DNA of 64,000 bases from Mesorhabditis belari. Lineage: Eukaryota; Nematoda; Chromadorea; Rhabditida; Rhabditidae. The notes under the pieces were generated by a model that worked only from the letters and a program-made list of their open reading frames with translations, was not told the DNA's origin and did no database searches. Location: assembly GCA_958450365.1 (NCBI GenBank), contig CAUEEP010000904.1, positions 124,001-188,000 of the forward strand. Direction: 5' to 3'. Shown here in pieces: positions 43,684 to 54,115 of the stretch (its first letter is position 1; every line of letters starts with the position of its first letter). A program made the position numbers and the translations under genes.

Positions 43684-43880
43684 ATCTACTATATATAAAA
43701 GAGCAGTGTCTGTCTATCTGTCTGTCTGTATGTCTATCTGTCTATCTGTCTATCTATCTGTCTGTCTGTCTGTTGGTCTATCTGTCTGTCTATCTGTCTG
43801 TCTGTCTGTCTATCTGTATGTCTGTCTATCTGTCTATCTGTCTGCGAGAAGTCAAGGATTCGAATTCGCCTCCGGCCAAA
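43684..43880 (+). mobile_element. TCTACTATATATAAAAGAGC-terminus element with (TCTG)n
   Basis: Begins TCTACTATATATAAAAGAGC then AGTG, followed by a TCTG/TCTA tetramer array (43707-43846) and GTCAAGGATTCGAATTCGCC. The latter is box B-like on the minus strand. Shares its terminus with 21.26, 24.54, 24.67-24.80 and 29.75 kb. Confidence 0.6.
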
Positions 43881-44522
43881 CATTTTGCTTTTTTTACTAA
43901 AAGCACAAATATAATAGAAATAACAAAATCAAGATCATCTACAGATAATTTAAAGGCTTTAAGACTATTGGACTCTCTGAAAACTCCAGGGAGTAGACTT
44001 CAAATTCTGGCAAATTTATTGGAAAAGAGTTATACACAAGATTATTGGAGGTGATTGGAATTTCGGAAACGAAAGAACCTCTCCTTGAATCAACCAATCA
44101 ACCATCACTTTGAATAAATCTGACTTTGGGTTGAGGGTTTGACTGTTGAGGGTTTGACTGTTGAGGGTTTGACTGTTGAGGGTTTGATTATTGCCTGTTT
44201 GACTGTTGCAGCTTAAAATTCTTTCACAATAAGGATCAACATAAGCTATTTCCCTTTATCTTAACTTTCTTTGATCCCTGTAAGCCGGCTTCGATTTGCT
44301 CAATTCGATAAAGCTATAATCAGTCCCAATTTTCAATGGATTGACGAGGATTTGAGAAAAATGAATGAGGAAGTCTAAGCAAAAAGGTGAACTTTATAAG
44401 AACAAATAATAAAAGTTAAAAGAACAGAGATTTTGAGAATATTCGTGAGATTTGCATTCAAAGCGAAACTTTCACGAAATCAAACACAGAATACGGTAGA
44501 TTATTGTTTAGTTTATAATTTA
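43881..44522. other. No gene; GTTTGACTGTTGAGG repeat
   Basis: Five 15-bp units at 44120-44200; otherwise AT-rich. Confidence 0.55.
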
Positions 44523-45135
44523 TTAGGATAAGAAACTGCGGATTACTTCCGAGGATCAAAGTTTTTTTTATTTGAAAGTGTGATGGTCCGGAATTTGGGT
44601 GCAAGACTACTTTGCATCGCCGGACCCAGAATTTTTCGAATCAGACACCCAAGGACAATCCATTTACTCGCTCACAATTTCCGGGTACACACATCAAACT
44701 TGGCTCAAAACACCATAGAAGAATTAGGCTGAAAACTTGTGCCTCATCTGCCCTATTCGCCTGATGTTGCTCCCTCAGATTACCACTTGTTCCTGCCTAT
44801 GCAACACTCTCTTGCAAATCTAAAGTTTAACAATCCTGAAGAAGTCGAAATTTGGGTGCAAGACTACTTTGCATCGCTGGACCCAGAAACAGACAGACAG
44901 ACTTTTCGAAACAGACATCCGAAGTCTACGCAAAAAATGGAAGAAAATAGTTGATAATAATGGCAAATATCTTTTGGAATAAAGTTATTTTCTTATTGAT
45001 TTTTGGGTTGTTCAAATGTTGGTTATAATGTTCAAATGTTGGTTATAATGTTCAAATGTTGGTTATAATGTTCAAATGTTGGTTATAATGTTCAAATGTT
45101 GGTTATAATCCGCAGTTTCTTTTGCAAGGACCTAA
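44523..45135 (+). mobile_element. Mariner remnant with decayed catalytic region
   Basis: Imperfect TIRs (TTAGGATAAGAAACTGCGGA on the left; right end complementary to TTAGGTCCTTGCAAAAGAAA plus CTGCGGATTA), with TA at 44521-44522 and 45136-45137. The frame NTIEELG, stop, KLVPHLPYSPDVAPSDYHLF shows the third catalytic Asp. The usual HDNA block reads HNF, losing the second Asp, and Trp has become TGA. A later frame ends STQKMEENS. GTGCAAGACTACTTTGCATC is duplicated (44600 and 44858). A 20-bp TTCAAATGTTGGTTATAATG array (45012-45110) lies near the right end. Confidence 0.85.
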
Positions 45136-45845
45136 TAGATAAAGTTTACAAAAAGATTAATGAATTTAAGCATATTTTAAGCATATTTTCATAAACACAT
45201 AACACAAGAAGCCAAACAAAAGAAAATTTCAAAAGAAACCCCGAAATTGATCATTTTCTGATCATTGAATCTCTTTTTCCGTTGAAATTTATTGAGATTT
45301 TCACTCAAAATGCTCAAAATGCTCAAAATGCTCAAAATGTTAATGCTAGTTTCTTCTCGAAAAGTCCAAGCCAGTTTTTTTTCGTAAACTCGAACTTTTC
45401 TCGAGTGGAAACCACAAATTAATTGAAAAATTGTGTTGCTAAAAATGTCAGAAGTGAAAAAGAAAAAGGAAAGCTGTTAGGTTTCAATTTTTTTGCCTAA
45501 ACCAGGGAAATTGCCAATCGCAACATAGTAATTTATCTTTTTTTTCTTTTCTAATGTTTTCCAAGAAATAAAAGGCTCTAATTTTCTGATTCTAAAGTGT
45601 AAAGAACGCCGGGAAAAAATTACAAAAAGAAAAGAACATAAGAATAAGAAAAGTAATTCGCATCGTTGACGTTGAAGTGAATTTTCTTTTGGAATTTCTG
45701 ATCAATATGGCATTTACAGAATAAAACCATTCCTTTCTATAAAAATAATACTTTGATTTCCTGTCTTTGTTATTAAATTGAGAACAAGATTTTACATAGT
45801 GTTATTTACATAGAAAACGCAATAACAATAAGCAATAAGTGCCTA
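45136..45845. other. No feature
   Basis: AT-rich; an AAAATGCTC repeat at 45308-45340. Confidence 0.5.
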
Positions 45846-46485
45846 CCGTAAATACTGTAATAGTACCGCACCCCCATAATGACGGTGCAGTTGTGTAGTC
45901 TAGCTTTGAAGCGTTGTGTAGTCTAGCTTTGAAGCGTTGTGTGGTCTAGCTTTGAAGCGTTGTGTAGTCTAGCTTTGAAGCGTTGTGTGGTCTAGCTTTG
46001 AAGCGTTGTGTGGTCTAGCTTTGAAGCGTTGTGTAGTCTAGCTTTGAAGCGTTGTGTAGTCTAGCTTTGAACGAGTTTTTCTCGACACTGGTTTATGCTA
46101 CAATGTTTGCTTAGGTATCAAAAAATAGCTGAAATTCAGGGCTATTTTTTCATACCAAAGATACACTTTCGGGTTTCTCGCCTAGCTCCACCCATCATTT
46201 CCTTTCGTATCGTGAGAGATGAGCGGCACTGATGGAGGCGCGCTGCCACTTCTGGGGATCAGTGGAGGTCATGGGGCACCAAGTTCGATTTAAATCCAAG
46301 GGTATGAAGGTAGCCCTGAAAAAATAGCCTTGAATTTCAGCTATTTTTTGATACCAAAGACGCATTTTTTGAAAGTACGGATGCTTTGAAAAAAATGAAA
46401 TACTAAAAAACTGCGACATGCGACTCAAATACTTGCGACTACGCGACTGTACGAGGGCGGTGGGGTACTATTACAGTATTTACGG
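45846..46485. mobile_element. TIR element (CCGTAAATACTGTAATAG family) enclosing a 23-bp satellite, member 2
   Basis: Ends CCGTAAATACTGTAATAGTA and TACTATTACAGTATTTACGG, with TA on both sides. Inside are eight GTGTAGTCTAGCTTTGAAGC plus GTT units (45893-46072) and an inverted pair of AAAATAGCTGAAATTCAGGG-type sequences (46120-46145 and 46318-46350). No transposase. Confidence 0.85.
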
Positions 46486-46929
46486 TAGAAAATGCTCAAG
46501 ACATTGATCGACTCGATTTTAAAAACAAATTTTAAAGCCTTGGAAATCTAAGAGATCTGAAGAAAGCCTCTAAAAAGTGAAAAATTTGAAAAACTACCAT
46601 AATCTTCAGATTCAATCGTTTCACCAAATTTTGATCGATAAGAAATCAAAATGTGAATCGAATGTGATTAAAACTAAGCCAACCAAACTTTTAAACTAGA
46701 AACTAAGCAAAATAAACTAGAAAACTTTTAGAAAACGCTGTGAAGAACACACTCTATTTGAACGGGGATTTGATAAACTCATAGATCACTCCCTCTCCCC
46801 TTTTCCAAAAAAAGAAGATGGATGGACTCGATACTTGATCATGGCAAAAAAGCTTCACACCTTGACAAAATCAAGCAAATTTCCTGGTCAAGGTTCGAAA
46901 GGTTTCTTGGAAGGTTATCGAACATTTGA
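46486..46929. other. No feature
   Basis: AT-rich; nothing recognised. Confidence 0.5.
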
Positions 46930-47480
46930 TACGCACCCTTTGCCATTGATAATCTAAGTTTGAGCTCAAATATCTTAGTGTTGGGCTTTCCAATTTCAAT
47001 ATTCTTGTTATCATTAGATGCACCAAGTCTTTCTCTGTCGATTGGTACAAAAACTATTTCAATTGAACAGCCCAACACCAAGAAATTTGAGCTCAAAGTT
47101 GGATTGCCAATGGCAAAGGGGGCGGGGCCTCGCGTATAAAAGGTTCCACAACCTTCGCACGTTTTGGAAAGAGCTTTGGTCAAAAGCGACACTTTTGTGA
47201 GAACATGAAAGTTCTCCTTTTGATGCTACTTTTGATGTAAAGTTCTCCTCCTCCGTATAAAAGGTCCGTCGCTCCGCCCCTTTTGCCATTGGCGATCTAA
47301 CTTTGAGCTCAAATATCTCGCTGTTGGGCTATCCAATTCGAATACTCTTGATATCATTAGATGCGCCAAGTCTTTCTCTGTCGATTGGTACAAAAACTAT
47401 TGCAATTGAACAGCCCAACACCAAGAAATTTGAGCTAAAAGTTGGATTGCCAATGGCAAAGGGGCGTGTCTATCCAATGT
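46930..47480. repeat. Inverted GCCAATGGCAAA modules with promoter-like boxes
   Basis: Two ~170-bp modules (46938-47125 and 47278-47465) each start TTTGCCATTG and end ATTGCCAATGGCAAAGGGG. Both contain GAGCTCAAATATCT, AGTCTTTCTCTGTCGATTGG and CAGCCCAACACCAAG. Between them, on the plus strand, GCCAATGG, GGGGGCGGGGCC and GTATAAAAGG follow in 40 bp (47106-47144), then ~110 bp of conserved sequence to TTGATGCTAC. A similar arrangement lies at 60.54-61.31 kb. TATA elsewhere at 47256. Confidence 0.85.
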
Positions 47481-48128
47481 CTCAATCTTCTTCAAAATCC
47501 TTTTCAAGGCATCTCGTAGACTTGACAAAATCAAATTAATACAGATTTGTGCGAAGATTTACAGCTTTCGAAAGTTTACACGCTTTAGAAAGAGCGTAGA
47601 GAAGATACGGATGGCAAGGCATGCTTTGTGCTCCCCCAATTCTCAAGCCAACCCAAGAAAATGAGAAAATAGCACGCCAGAAAGCATGTGTTTCCATTAA
47701 TAAACGAAAAGTACGTTAAAAAAACAATGTTTACATCAAACTTTTGATGAATGAATGAACAGAATAGCCCAGAATTGGTCAAAAAGTAAAGCCAATAAGA
47801 ACAAAAACTGAAACCATCCAAAGCGCTATAAAAAAACGAGACACTTTTCGGACTTGATAAACCTAATCACAAACTTTAAAGTACTTTGAAAATAGTTTTC
47901 TATCACAGTTTTCTATTTCTATCACTAGTTATTACATTTCTCTCGAAAAAAAAGTGGCAATTGGGGTTTTCGCGGAAAAAAACACACATTTGGAAGAGCG
48001 AAAAGCGCGAAAAATATTTGATTTTTAATGTTTTTTAAGATTTATGTTTAAAAATTACAAAAAACACTTTAAAAGATTAAATTTTTGAAAGTATTTTAGC
48101 ATTTTTTTATGATTTTGTAGATCATTTA
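47481..48128. other. No feature
   Basis: AT-rich; no supported gene. Confidence 0.5.
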
Positions 48129-48304
48129 GGGGTGGGACAACATCGACCTTTTTTTGCGCATTTTCTGCCTCATCTGACCAGTATTTCTGTACACTTTGAA
48201 ACAGTTTTTCGGTGCTGGAAGCAGCACAAACACACGCACTTTCTGGTGCACTAAATTTCCTGTTTCCTGTTGTGGAAAGGTGAGATTAGTGCACGCTAGA
48301 AGCA
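48129..48304. repeat. Chimeric repeat: foldback end plus dispersed repeat copy 2
   Basis: 48129-48160 is the terminus of the 40525-40914 foldback. 48161-48304 matches 40240-40388. The two families are ~285 bp apart at 40 kb but directly joined here. Confidence 0.8.
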
Positions 48305-48393
48305 AGCTAGCCATCGTGACTTTTCCCGAAGTAATTTTCTAAGCAACTGATAAGACTAGGCCTTTTATATGTAAATATTCAACTCTATGGGCA

Positions 48394-48879
48394 GTGGCTG
48401 AGTTCAAAGCAGACCTCTCATCCTATCCCGAAGCCTCCGAAAAAGTTAGGCTTTGTGTGTGGTGGAATCCTAAGGGATTGGCTCATTTTGAAATATTAGA
48501 TAAAGGAGACACTGTTGACGTGAGACTTTATGCAGAAAAAATGGGTCGAGTCGATCCAGCATTGAGGAAAAAGAGGATCGATCCATCGAAGGTCAAATTT
48601 CTTCACGACAATGCTAGGCCTCACATTTCAAAGATCGTCCAAGAACAAATCGATACGTTGAGCTGGAAACTTCTTCCACACCCACCATACAGCCATGGTC
48701 TAGCCCCTTCGGATTACTATCCCTTTCGGGTCAATGAAACAAGCAGTTTCTGGACAGCAGTTCAAACAAAAAGTAGGCCATCGAAAATTGGGTTGGCAAC
48801 TATTTTGCCTCTAAAAAATCTTCAATTTTACGAGGCCGGTATTCGTGATTTGGAGCAACGTTGGAAAGAAGGTTATTAA
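48394..48879 (+). pseudogene. Mariner transposase, C-terminal half with D34D
   Basis: A 161-codon open frame resembles the mariner catalytic domain: VRLCVWWNPKGLAHFEIL, then the second Asp in HDNARPH (codon at 48607) and the third in APSDYY (codon at 48712). They are separated by exactly 34 residues, the mariner signature. PHPPYS and a C-terminal YEAGIRDLEQRW also fit. The first catalytic Asp and the HTH domain are missing, because the frame starts at the AEFKADL segment. The C-terminus stops early after KEGY. No TIRs are seen nearby, so it is a truncated relic from a different mariner lineage than families 1 and 2. Confidence 0.88.
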
Positions 48880-49009
48880 TGCTTTTGGTGTTTAGTTTTA
48901 TTTTAATTTTGAAAGTGTTTGAAAATAAATTTTAAACTCAGTATTTTAAAAACGTGAACAAAAAAATAATCCTTTCATTTCAAGCTAGTACTTTGTGCTC
49001 AAAACTTGT

Positions 49010-49882
49010 CGGCAACTTTTTGGAAAAGTATCTGGGAAAGATCCAATTTATTTCAAAAGTGTCAAGTGTTATGCAAAGAATTGTAGCCCTTAATCTTGGC
49101 TTCATTTATCTACGAAAAACTTAACGATTGGCCTTATACAACTCATTTAACAAGCGCTTGAATGAGCGCTAGTCGCCATCTCTCGAATCTGTTATTTGGC
49201 CGCATCAACTTAAATTTTGGTCATGCCAGTTTAGTCAAAACAAATAATTGGTGTTATTAAGTGATGTTAAACGTTATTTTTGCATTGAAGAAATATTGAA
49301 AAGCTCCTTTTAACAATTTTAAATAGAGAAAAGCGGCCAAATGAGATGAGAGATGGCGACTAGTGCTCATTCAAGCGCTTGTTAAATGAGTTGTAGAAGT
49401 CCAATCGTGAAGTTTTTCGTAGATAAATGAAGCCAAGATTAAGGGCTACAATTCTTTACAAAACACTTGACACTTTTGAAATGAATTAGACATTTCCCAG
49501 CTACTTTTCCAAAAAGTTGTTGCGGTAACCCTGCGGTATCTATTTAAAATTGTTAAAAGAAGCTTTTCAATATTTCTTCAATGCAAAAATAACGTTTAAC
49601 ATCACTTAATAACATCAATTATTTGTTTTGACTAAACTGGCATGACCAAAATTTAAGTTGATGCGGCTAAATGACAGATTCGAGAGATGCCAACTAGCGC
49701 TCATTCCAGCGCTTGTTAAATGAGTTGTAGAAGTCCAATCGTGAAGTTTTTCGTAGATAGATGTTGCCAAGAATTAGGGCTACAATTCTTTACAAAAACA
49801 CTTGACACTTTTGAAACAAATTGGATCTTTCCCAGCTACTTTTCCAAGAAGCTGTCGCTATTTTTTGCGATCACCCTGTATT
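49010..49882. mobile_element. Nested foldback element
   Basis: The left arm 49010-49325 is inverted relative to 49530-49882 (shared TTCGTAGATAAATGAAGCCA, GCGCTTGTTAAATGAGTTGT, AACTGGCATGACCAAAATTT). A third partial arm at 49340-49520 repeats the distal part in the right-arm orientation. The right end GCGATCACCCTGTAT resembles Tc1-type termini. No transposase. Confidence 0.82.
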
Positions 49883-50264
49883 ATGCCAAAATGAAGAATA
49901 TTCAGCCGACAAATCTTATTAGAGAAAAGCACGAACTCAAGGTGAGCTTTTGTCTGGACTAGTGCACTTTACAGAATCGATTATAAGATCTGAAATCAAG
50001 CACACAATGTACAATTAGAAACTGAGACTTCACTTCTTTCAAGCTGTGAATAGCAAATGATTTGGAATAGAAACAGAAAGACATTTGAATTTTAAGAAAA
50101 GACATTTGAAATCGGCTTTATATGGCATTTTTGGGGATCTAAAAGATTTAGCCTGTTTAGATTGTAGAAAGCGAAATTTCTCCTCACAGAGGGCGCCACT
50201 CAAATTCTGTTTTGCGCGCGGATTTCCCCCAAATCCAACTCAAATTTTTTTCACCTAAAATCTC
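49883..50264. other. SINE 3' fragment only
   Basis: 49926-49965 (AAGCACGAACTCAAGGTGAG and CTTTTGTCTGGACTAG) matches the 3' end of the tRNA-headed SINE near 5 kb, reverse orientation. Nothing else recognised. Confidence 0.55.
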
Positions 50265-50545
50265 TTGGTCCAGAACTTCTGAGTCTAATCGGAAAATGAG
50301 GAACTCAACACAGCTCCTACATGCAATTCTCTACAAAGAGAGATCAATTTTGGGTGTTATCCAGAGAAATCCCCTCAAATTCAATGTCTCGCTTTTTTTC
50401 TATCGCCTTTTCACGTGATAAAAGAATTTTTAAAGCGATTTTCCATTCATTTTCTAGTCTATTTCTTCTTTTTGGCTCAAAAAAGAAATTCGGAAATTGA
50501 ATATAGCCAAATTTGACAAACAGAAATTGAAATAATAACGAGTAA
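50265..50545. repeat. Direct duplication flanking a satellite, left copy
   Basis: Matches 51118-51437 (CCAGAACTTCTGAGTCTAAT, CTACATGCAATTCTCTACAA, TTTTTTCTATCGCCTTTTCA). It is shorter by an internal ~30 bp. Confidence 0.88.
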
Positions 50546-50619
50546 AATATTTTTGATTTATTAGTTCGTTTTGTTGTTTGATTTTCGTTATGATCGTTAA
50601 TTGACTTTTCGAAATGATT

Positions 50620-51100
50620 GAAAGAGCTTCTGAGCTTTGAAAGCTTTGAAAGAGCTTCTGAGCTTTGTAAGCTTTGAAAGAGCTTCTGAGCTTTGAAAGC
50701 TTTGAAAGAGCTTCTGAGCTTTGTAAGCTTTGAAAGAGCTTCTCAGCTTCTCAGCTTTGAAAGAGCTTCTAAGCTTTGTAAGCTTTGAAAGAGCTTCTGA
50801 GCTTTGTAAGCTTTGAAAGAGCTTCTGAGCTTTGTAAGCTTTGAAAGAGCTTCTCAGCTTCTCAGCTTTGAAAGAGCTTCTAAGCTTTGAAAGAGCTTCT
50901 GAGCTTTGAAAGCTTTGAAAGAGCTTCTGAGCTTTGTAAGCTTTGAAAGAGCTTCTCAGCTTCTCAGCTTTGAAAGAGCTTCTCAGCTTCTCAGCTTTGA
51001 AAGAGCTTCTAAGCTTGTCGCTTTGAAAGAGCTTCTGAGCTTTGAAAGCTTCGAAAGGGCTTCTGAGCTTTGAAAGCTTTGAAAGAGCTTCTGAGCCTTA
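50620..51100. repeat. GAAAGAGCTTCTGAGCTTTG satellite
   Basis: Composite ~19-30 bp units with AAGCTTTGAAAGAGCTTCTG and CTCAGCTTCTCAGC variants. An inverted fragment with the adjacent unique flank recurs at 51890-52045. Confidence 0.93.
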
Positions 51101-51117
51101 AATCTTTTGTCGCCGAA

Positions 51118-51437
51118 AGTCTCTTGATCCAGAACTTCTGAGTCTTCTGAGTCTAATAGGAGAATGAGGAACTCAGCACAATTCCTACATGCAATTCTCT
51201 ACAAAGAGAGAGATCTACAAATCGACAAAGAGAGATTTTGGGTCTTATCCAGAGAAATCCCCTCAAATTCAATGTCTCGCTTTTTTTCTATCGCCTTTTC
51301 ACGTGATAAAAGAATTTTTAAAGCGATTTTCTTTTCATTTTCTAGTCATTTTTTCTTTTGGCTCAAAAAAGAAATTCGGAAATTGAATATAGCCAAATTT
51401 GACAAACAGAAATTGAAATAATAACGAGTAAAATATT
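51118..51437. repeat. Direct duplication, right copy
   Basis: Partner of 50265-50545. The satellite lies between them, so duplication probably occurred around it. Confidence 0.88.
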
Positions 51438-51619
51438 TTTGGAATCTGAAATTTTGGGAATTTGTTTTTTCCGGCAAAAATACAGTAACTTTGTCTTGAT
51501 TCTAACAATATAAGCATTTCATTTATTTCATTTCTTTAATTACTTTTTAATTTCTTTGTAAAAGGGAAATAGTGATTCTTTTATTAAATCAAAAATGGAC
51601 TTTCCCTAGCTTTTTATAG

Positions 51620-51770
51620 CTGAGTTATCGGTGGCTGAGTTACCGGTAGCTGAGTTACCGGTAGCTGAGTTACCGGTAGCTGAGTTACCGATAGCTGAAT
51701 TACCGATAGCTGAATTACCGGTAGCTGAATTACCGGTAGCTGAGTTACTGTATCTCAGCTGAATTCTTTA
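51620..51770. repeat. 15-bp satellite GGTAGCTGAGTTACC
   Basis: About nine units, some with GAT for GGT and GAATT for GAGTT. Each unit is itself a partial palindrome. Confidence 0.92.
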
Positions 51771-51889
51771 TAGCTTTATAGCTGAATTACTCTTCAATTA
51801 CCGTTTCTCAGCCAAAGTCTGGGCTCAATAATGAATTTTTAAAAAATCAGAAATCAGATCACCTTTAGAGAATCCAATCTCTCGTTTCT

Positions 51890-52045
51890 CTAAAGCTCAG
51901 AAGCTCTTTCAAAGCTTTCAAAGCTCAGAAGCCCTTTCAAAGCTCAGAAGCTCTTTCAAAGCTTTCAAAGCTCAGAAGCTCTTTCAATCATTTCGAAAAG
52001 TCAATTAACGATCATAACGAAAATCAAACAACAAAACGAACCAAT
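51890..52045. repeat. Inverted copy of satellite plus flank
   Basis: AAGCTCTTTCAAAGCTTTC units followed by TCATTTCGAAAAGTCAATTA and CAAACAACAAAACGAAC. These are the reverse complement of 50560-50650. Confidence 0.88.
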
Positions 52046-52383
52046 AAATCTTTGAACAGGTGCTTTACTAACCATTTTCTTTTTAAGTGGGTGTAATCAA
52101 GGTCAAATCTCTGAAAAATATAATGTACTTAGAAGAAAAAGCACAGATTTTCTGGTATTCAAAATGAGAAACGAAAAGGAATACGGAAATTGAACTTTTT
52201 AGGCGAAAAAATGAGGAAATTGTGACCGAGCGTCATTTGGTTTGGTCAAGAATTCTCTAGTTCTTTTCTTTTTCAATAGATATCAGCCGATCTATCAGCC
52301 GACACTGGCTTTGCCTTGGATAGTTATAAAGTTTCATTCTTTAGAAAAACTCTGCCCAAAATCTACTTCCTAAAAGCCACCTA
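52046..52383. other. No feature
   Basis: AT-rich; nothing recognised. Confidence 0.5.
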
Positions 52384-52829
52384 CCACCTAAATACTCTAA
52401 TAGAACGCCAACCTCTCCTACTTTGCCAATTCTTCTTAGAAAATCTTTTTTTCCTCAGCCTCTAGCTCTTTCCCAGCTAGACTTTTGGTACCAAAAAATA
52501 CTAGATTTCAAGGGCTATCATTTGACACCCAAGCGAATACTGTAGCATAAAGCAGCGCCGAGAACGAGACGCTCAAAGTTAGACTACGCGAATGTACGCC
52601 CGTCATTATCATTAAAAAGTAGCAAAGATAGTCAACCCAAAAGCGCTTAATTGGAAAGTGCGGTAAACGGAGGTTAGTTCGGGACACCCTGTAGATTTCA
52701 AAGGCTATCATTTGACACCCAAGCGAATACTGTAGCATAAAGCAGCGCCGAGAACGAGACGCTCAAAGTTAGACTACGCGAATGTACGCCCGGCATTATT
52801 GGAGTGGCGTTTGATTTGAGTATTTACGG
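52384..52829. mobile_element. TIR element (CCGTAAATACTCTAATAG family), member 3
   Basis: Left end CCACCTAAATACTCTAATAG and right end GAGTATTTACGG, flanked by TA. It holds a ~100-bp direct duplication (52503-52604 and 52688-52790: GGCTATCATTTGACACCCAA through CGCGAATGTACGCCCG). Between the copies lies a segment ending GGGACACCCTGTA, a Tc1-type terminus. Member 2 shares the ACGCGA-tGTACG edge. Confidence 0.78.
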
Positions 52830-52903
52830 TAATTTTCGAAAACTATTCTAATCAAGCTAACAATTTGCATTCAATTAGCTCAATTTTTGTCGCATTTGTC
52901 TCA

Positions 52904-53438
52904 GTCACAAAGATACTCAAGAATCATCAGAGGACACCTCTTCGCCAGCACTGTCCTCCCAGCACTCTACTACAGGACAGAGACCTGGGCCACGACACAG
53001 ACCGCTGAACAAGCCCTGAGAACGACGCATCGAGCACTTGAAAGGAACCTCCTCGGGTACAATAGGAAGACGCAGCTCGACCAAGACCTAAGAAGTACGG
53101 ATATGCGCCAGCTCTCGGGACTCAGAGATCCAGTGGAAGTGATTGAGAGAAAAAGACTCAGATGGGCCGGCCACGTAGCTGGAAGAACAGACGACAGATG
53201 GACGATACAGATCACAGAGTGGCTACCACGAGACCAGAAGAGGCCCATCGGAAGACCAGCAACGAGGTGGAGCATAAGAGTGGCAGCGACGGTCAGAGAA
53301 AGGATGGCTAGAGTGCAACCACCACCAGCACCAGCAAGTCGAAGACTTCGAACCAGGAACAATCAAGCTAGGAAACACTGGAAGACAATAGCAAGGGATA
53401 GAGAAATGTGGAAGCAGGTCTGTGATCTGCGCAAATAG
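52904..53438 (+). pseudogene. RTE-type non-LTR retrotransposon, 3' end of ORF (copy 1)
   Basis: Encodes the C-terminal region after the reverse transcriptase: LFASTVLPALYYRTETWATT, ALRTTHRALERNLLGYNRKT, DPVEVIERKRLRWAGHVAGR, RPIGRPATRW, ending at a stop 53436-53438. This block is typical of RTE elements (RTE-1 of C. elegans). It is 5'-truncated at ~52904. An 8-base deletion relative to copy 2 shifts the frame just before the HLF motif. A ~70-bp 3' UTR-like sequence follows. Endonuclease and RT domains are absent, so it is dead. Confidence 0.9.
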
Positions 53439-53857
53439 GAACACCTGAGTGCTAAAAACAGATCCAGAAAAAAAGCTACTCAATCCACACACTTGTCACC
53501 ATTGAATGAAAGATGCGATCAAAAATTGACCTATTCACTCACAAACTAAACAAATTTGCAACTAAATTTCCGCGAAAGTCATTCGGGAAATTTGTCTATG
53601 AATATTTTATCAAAGCAATTCATCAATTCATCAGAAAAAGTTACAAATTCGTGAGACTACAGATTTAATTCTGAACATTGAGTTTCCAATCCGAATTTAG
53701 CAAAATTTAAACCCCAAACCTTCCTTATCGAGTTCAAACAGATGTGCAAATATAAGAAAAAGTGAATTTGATGCTACTCTTGATGACTTTTCTAGACAAG
53801 AGTCAATAAATAAGAGAAATTGTCGAGGTTTTGAGAGCCGAACAAGAATGAGTGCAT
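53439..53857. other. RTE 3' tail then no feature
   Basis: 53439-53520 is probable RTE 3' UTR ending near ATTGAATGAAAG; beyond it only AT-rich DNA. Confidence 0.5.
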
Positions 53858-54115
53858 CTAGGGACCACCAACCATCAACTCTTTGGCACCATTCAACGCA
53901 GAATCATTGATAATTATGTTAAATTTTTTAAATTAGCAAGATTTGATAAAAAGAAAAAAAATAGAGCAAAAAAACACTGTTTATTCGAGAGAAAACTTTG
54001 AAAGTTTGCAATTTTTTTCTTTTTATCTTATCTTTTTAATTTAACAAATTTAACCTAATTATCAATGTTTCTGCGTTGAATGATACAAAGCACTTGATGG
54101 TTGGACGCGTCTAGA
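53858..54115. mobile_element. Foldback with ~67-bp arms
   Basis: Arms 53858-53926 and 54048-54115 are diverged inverted copies (ATTCAACGCAGAATCATTGA versus TCAATGTTTCTGCGTTGAAT; CCAACCATCAA versus TTGATGGTTGG). Interior AT-rich. Confidence 0.8.

Noticed and set aside
47059..47289. Host protein frames over the GCCAATGGCAAA modules
   Set aside because: The same modules in several orientations produce mutually similar frames on both strands, so these are repeat translations.
52970..53492. Minus-strand frames of 130 and 89 codons
   Set aside because: Antisense shadows of the RTE fragment on the plus strand.
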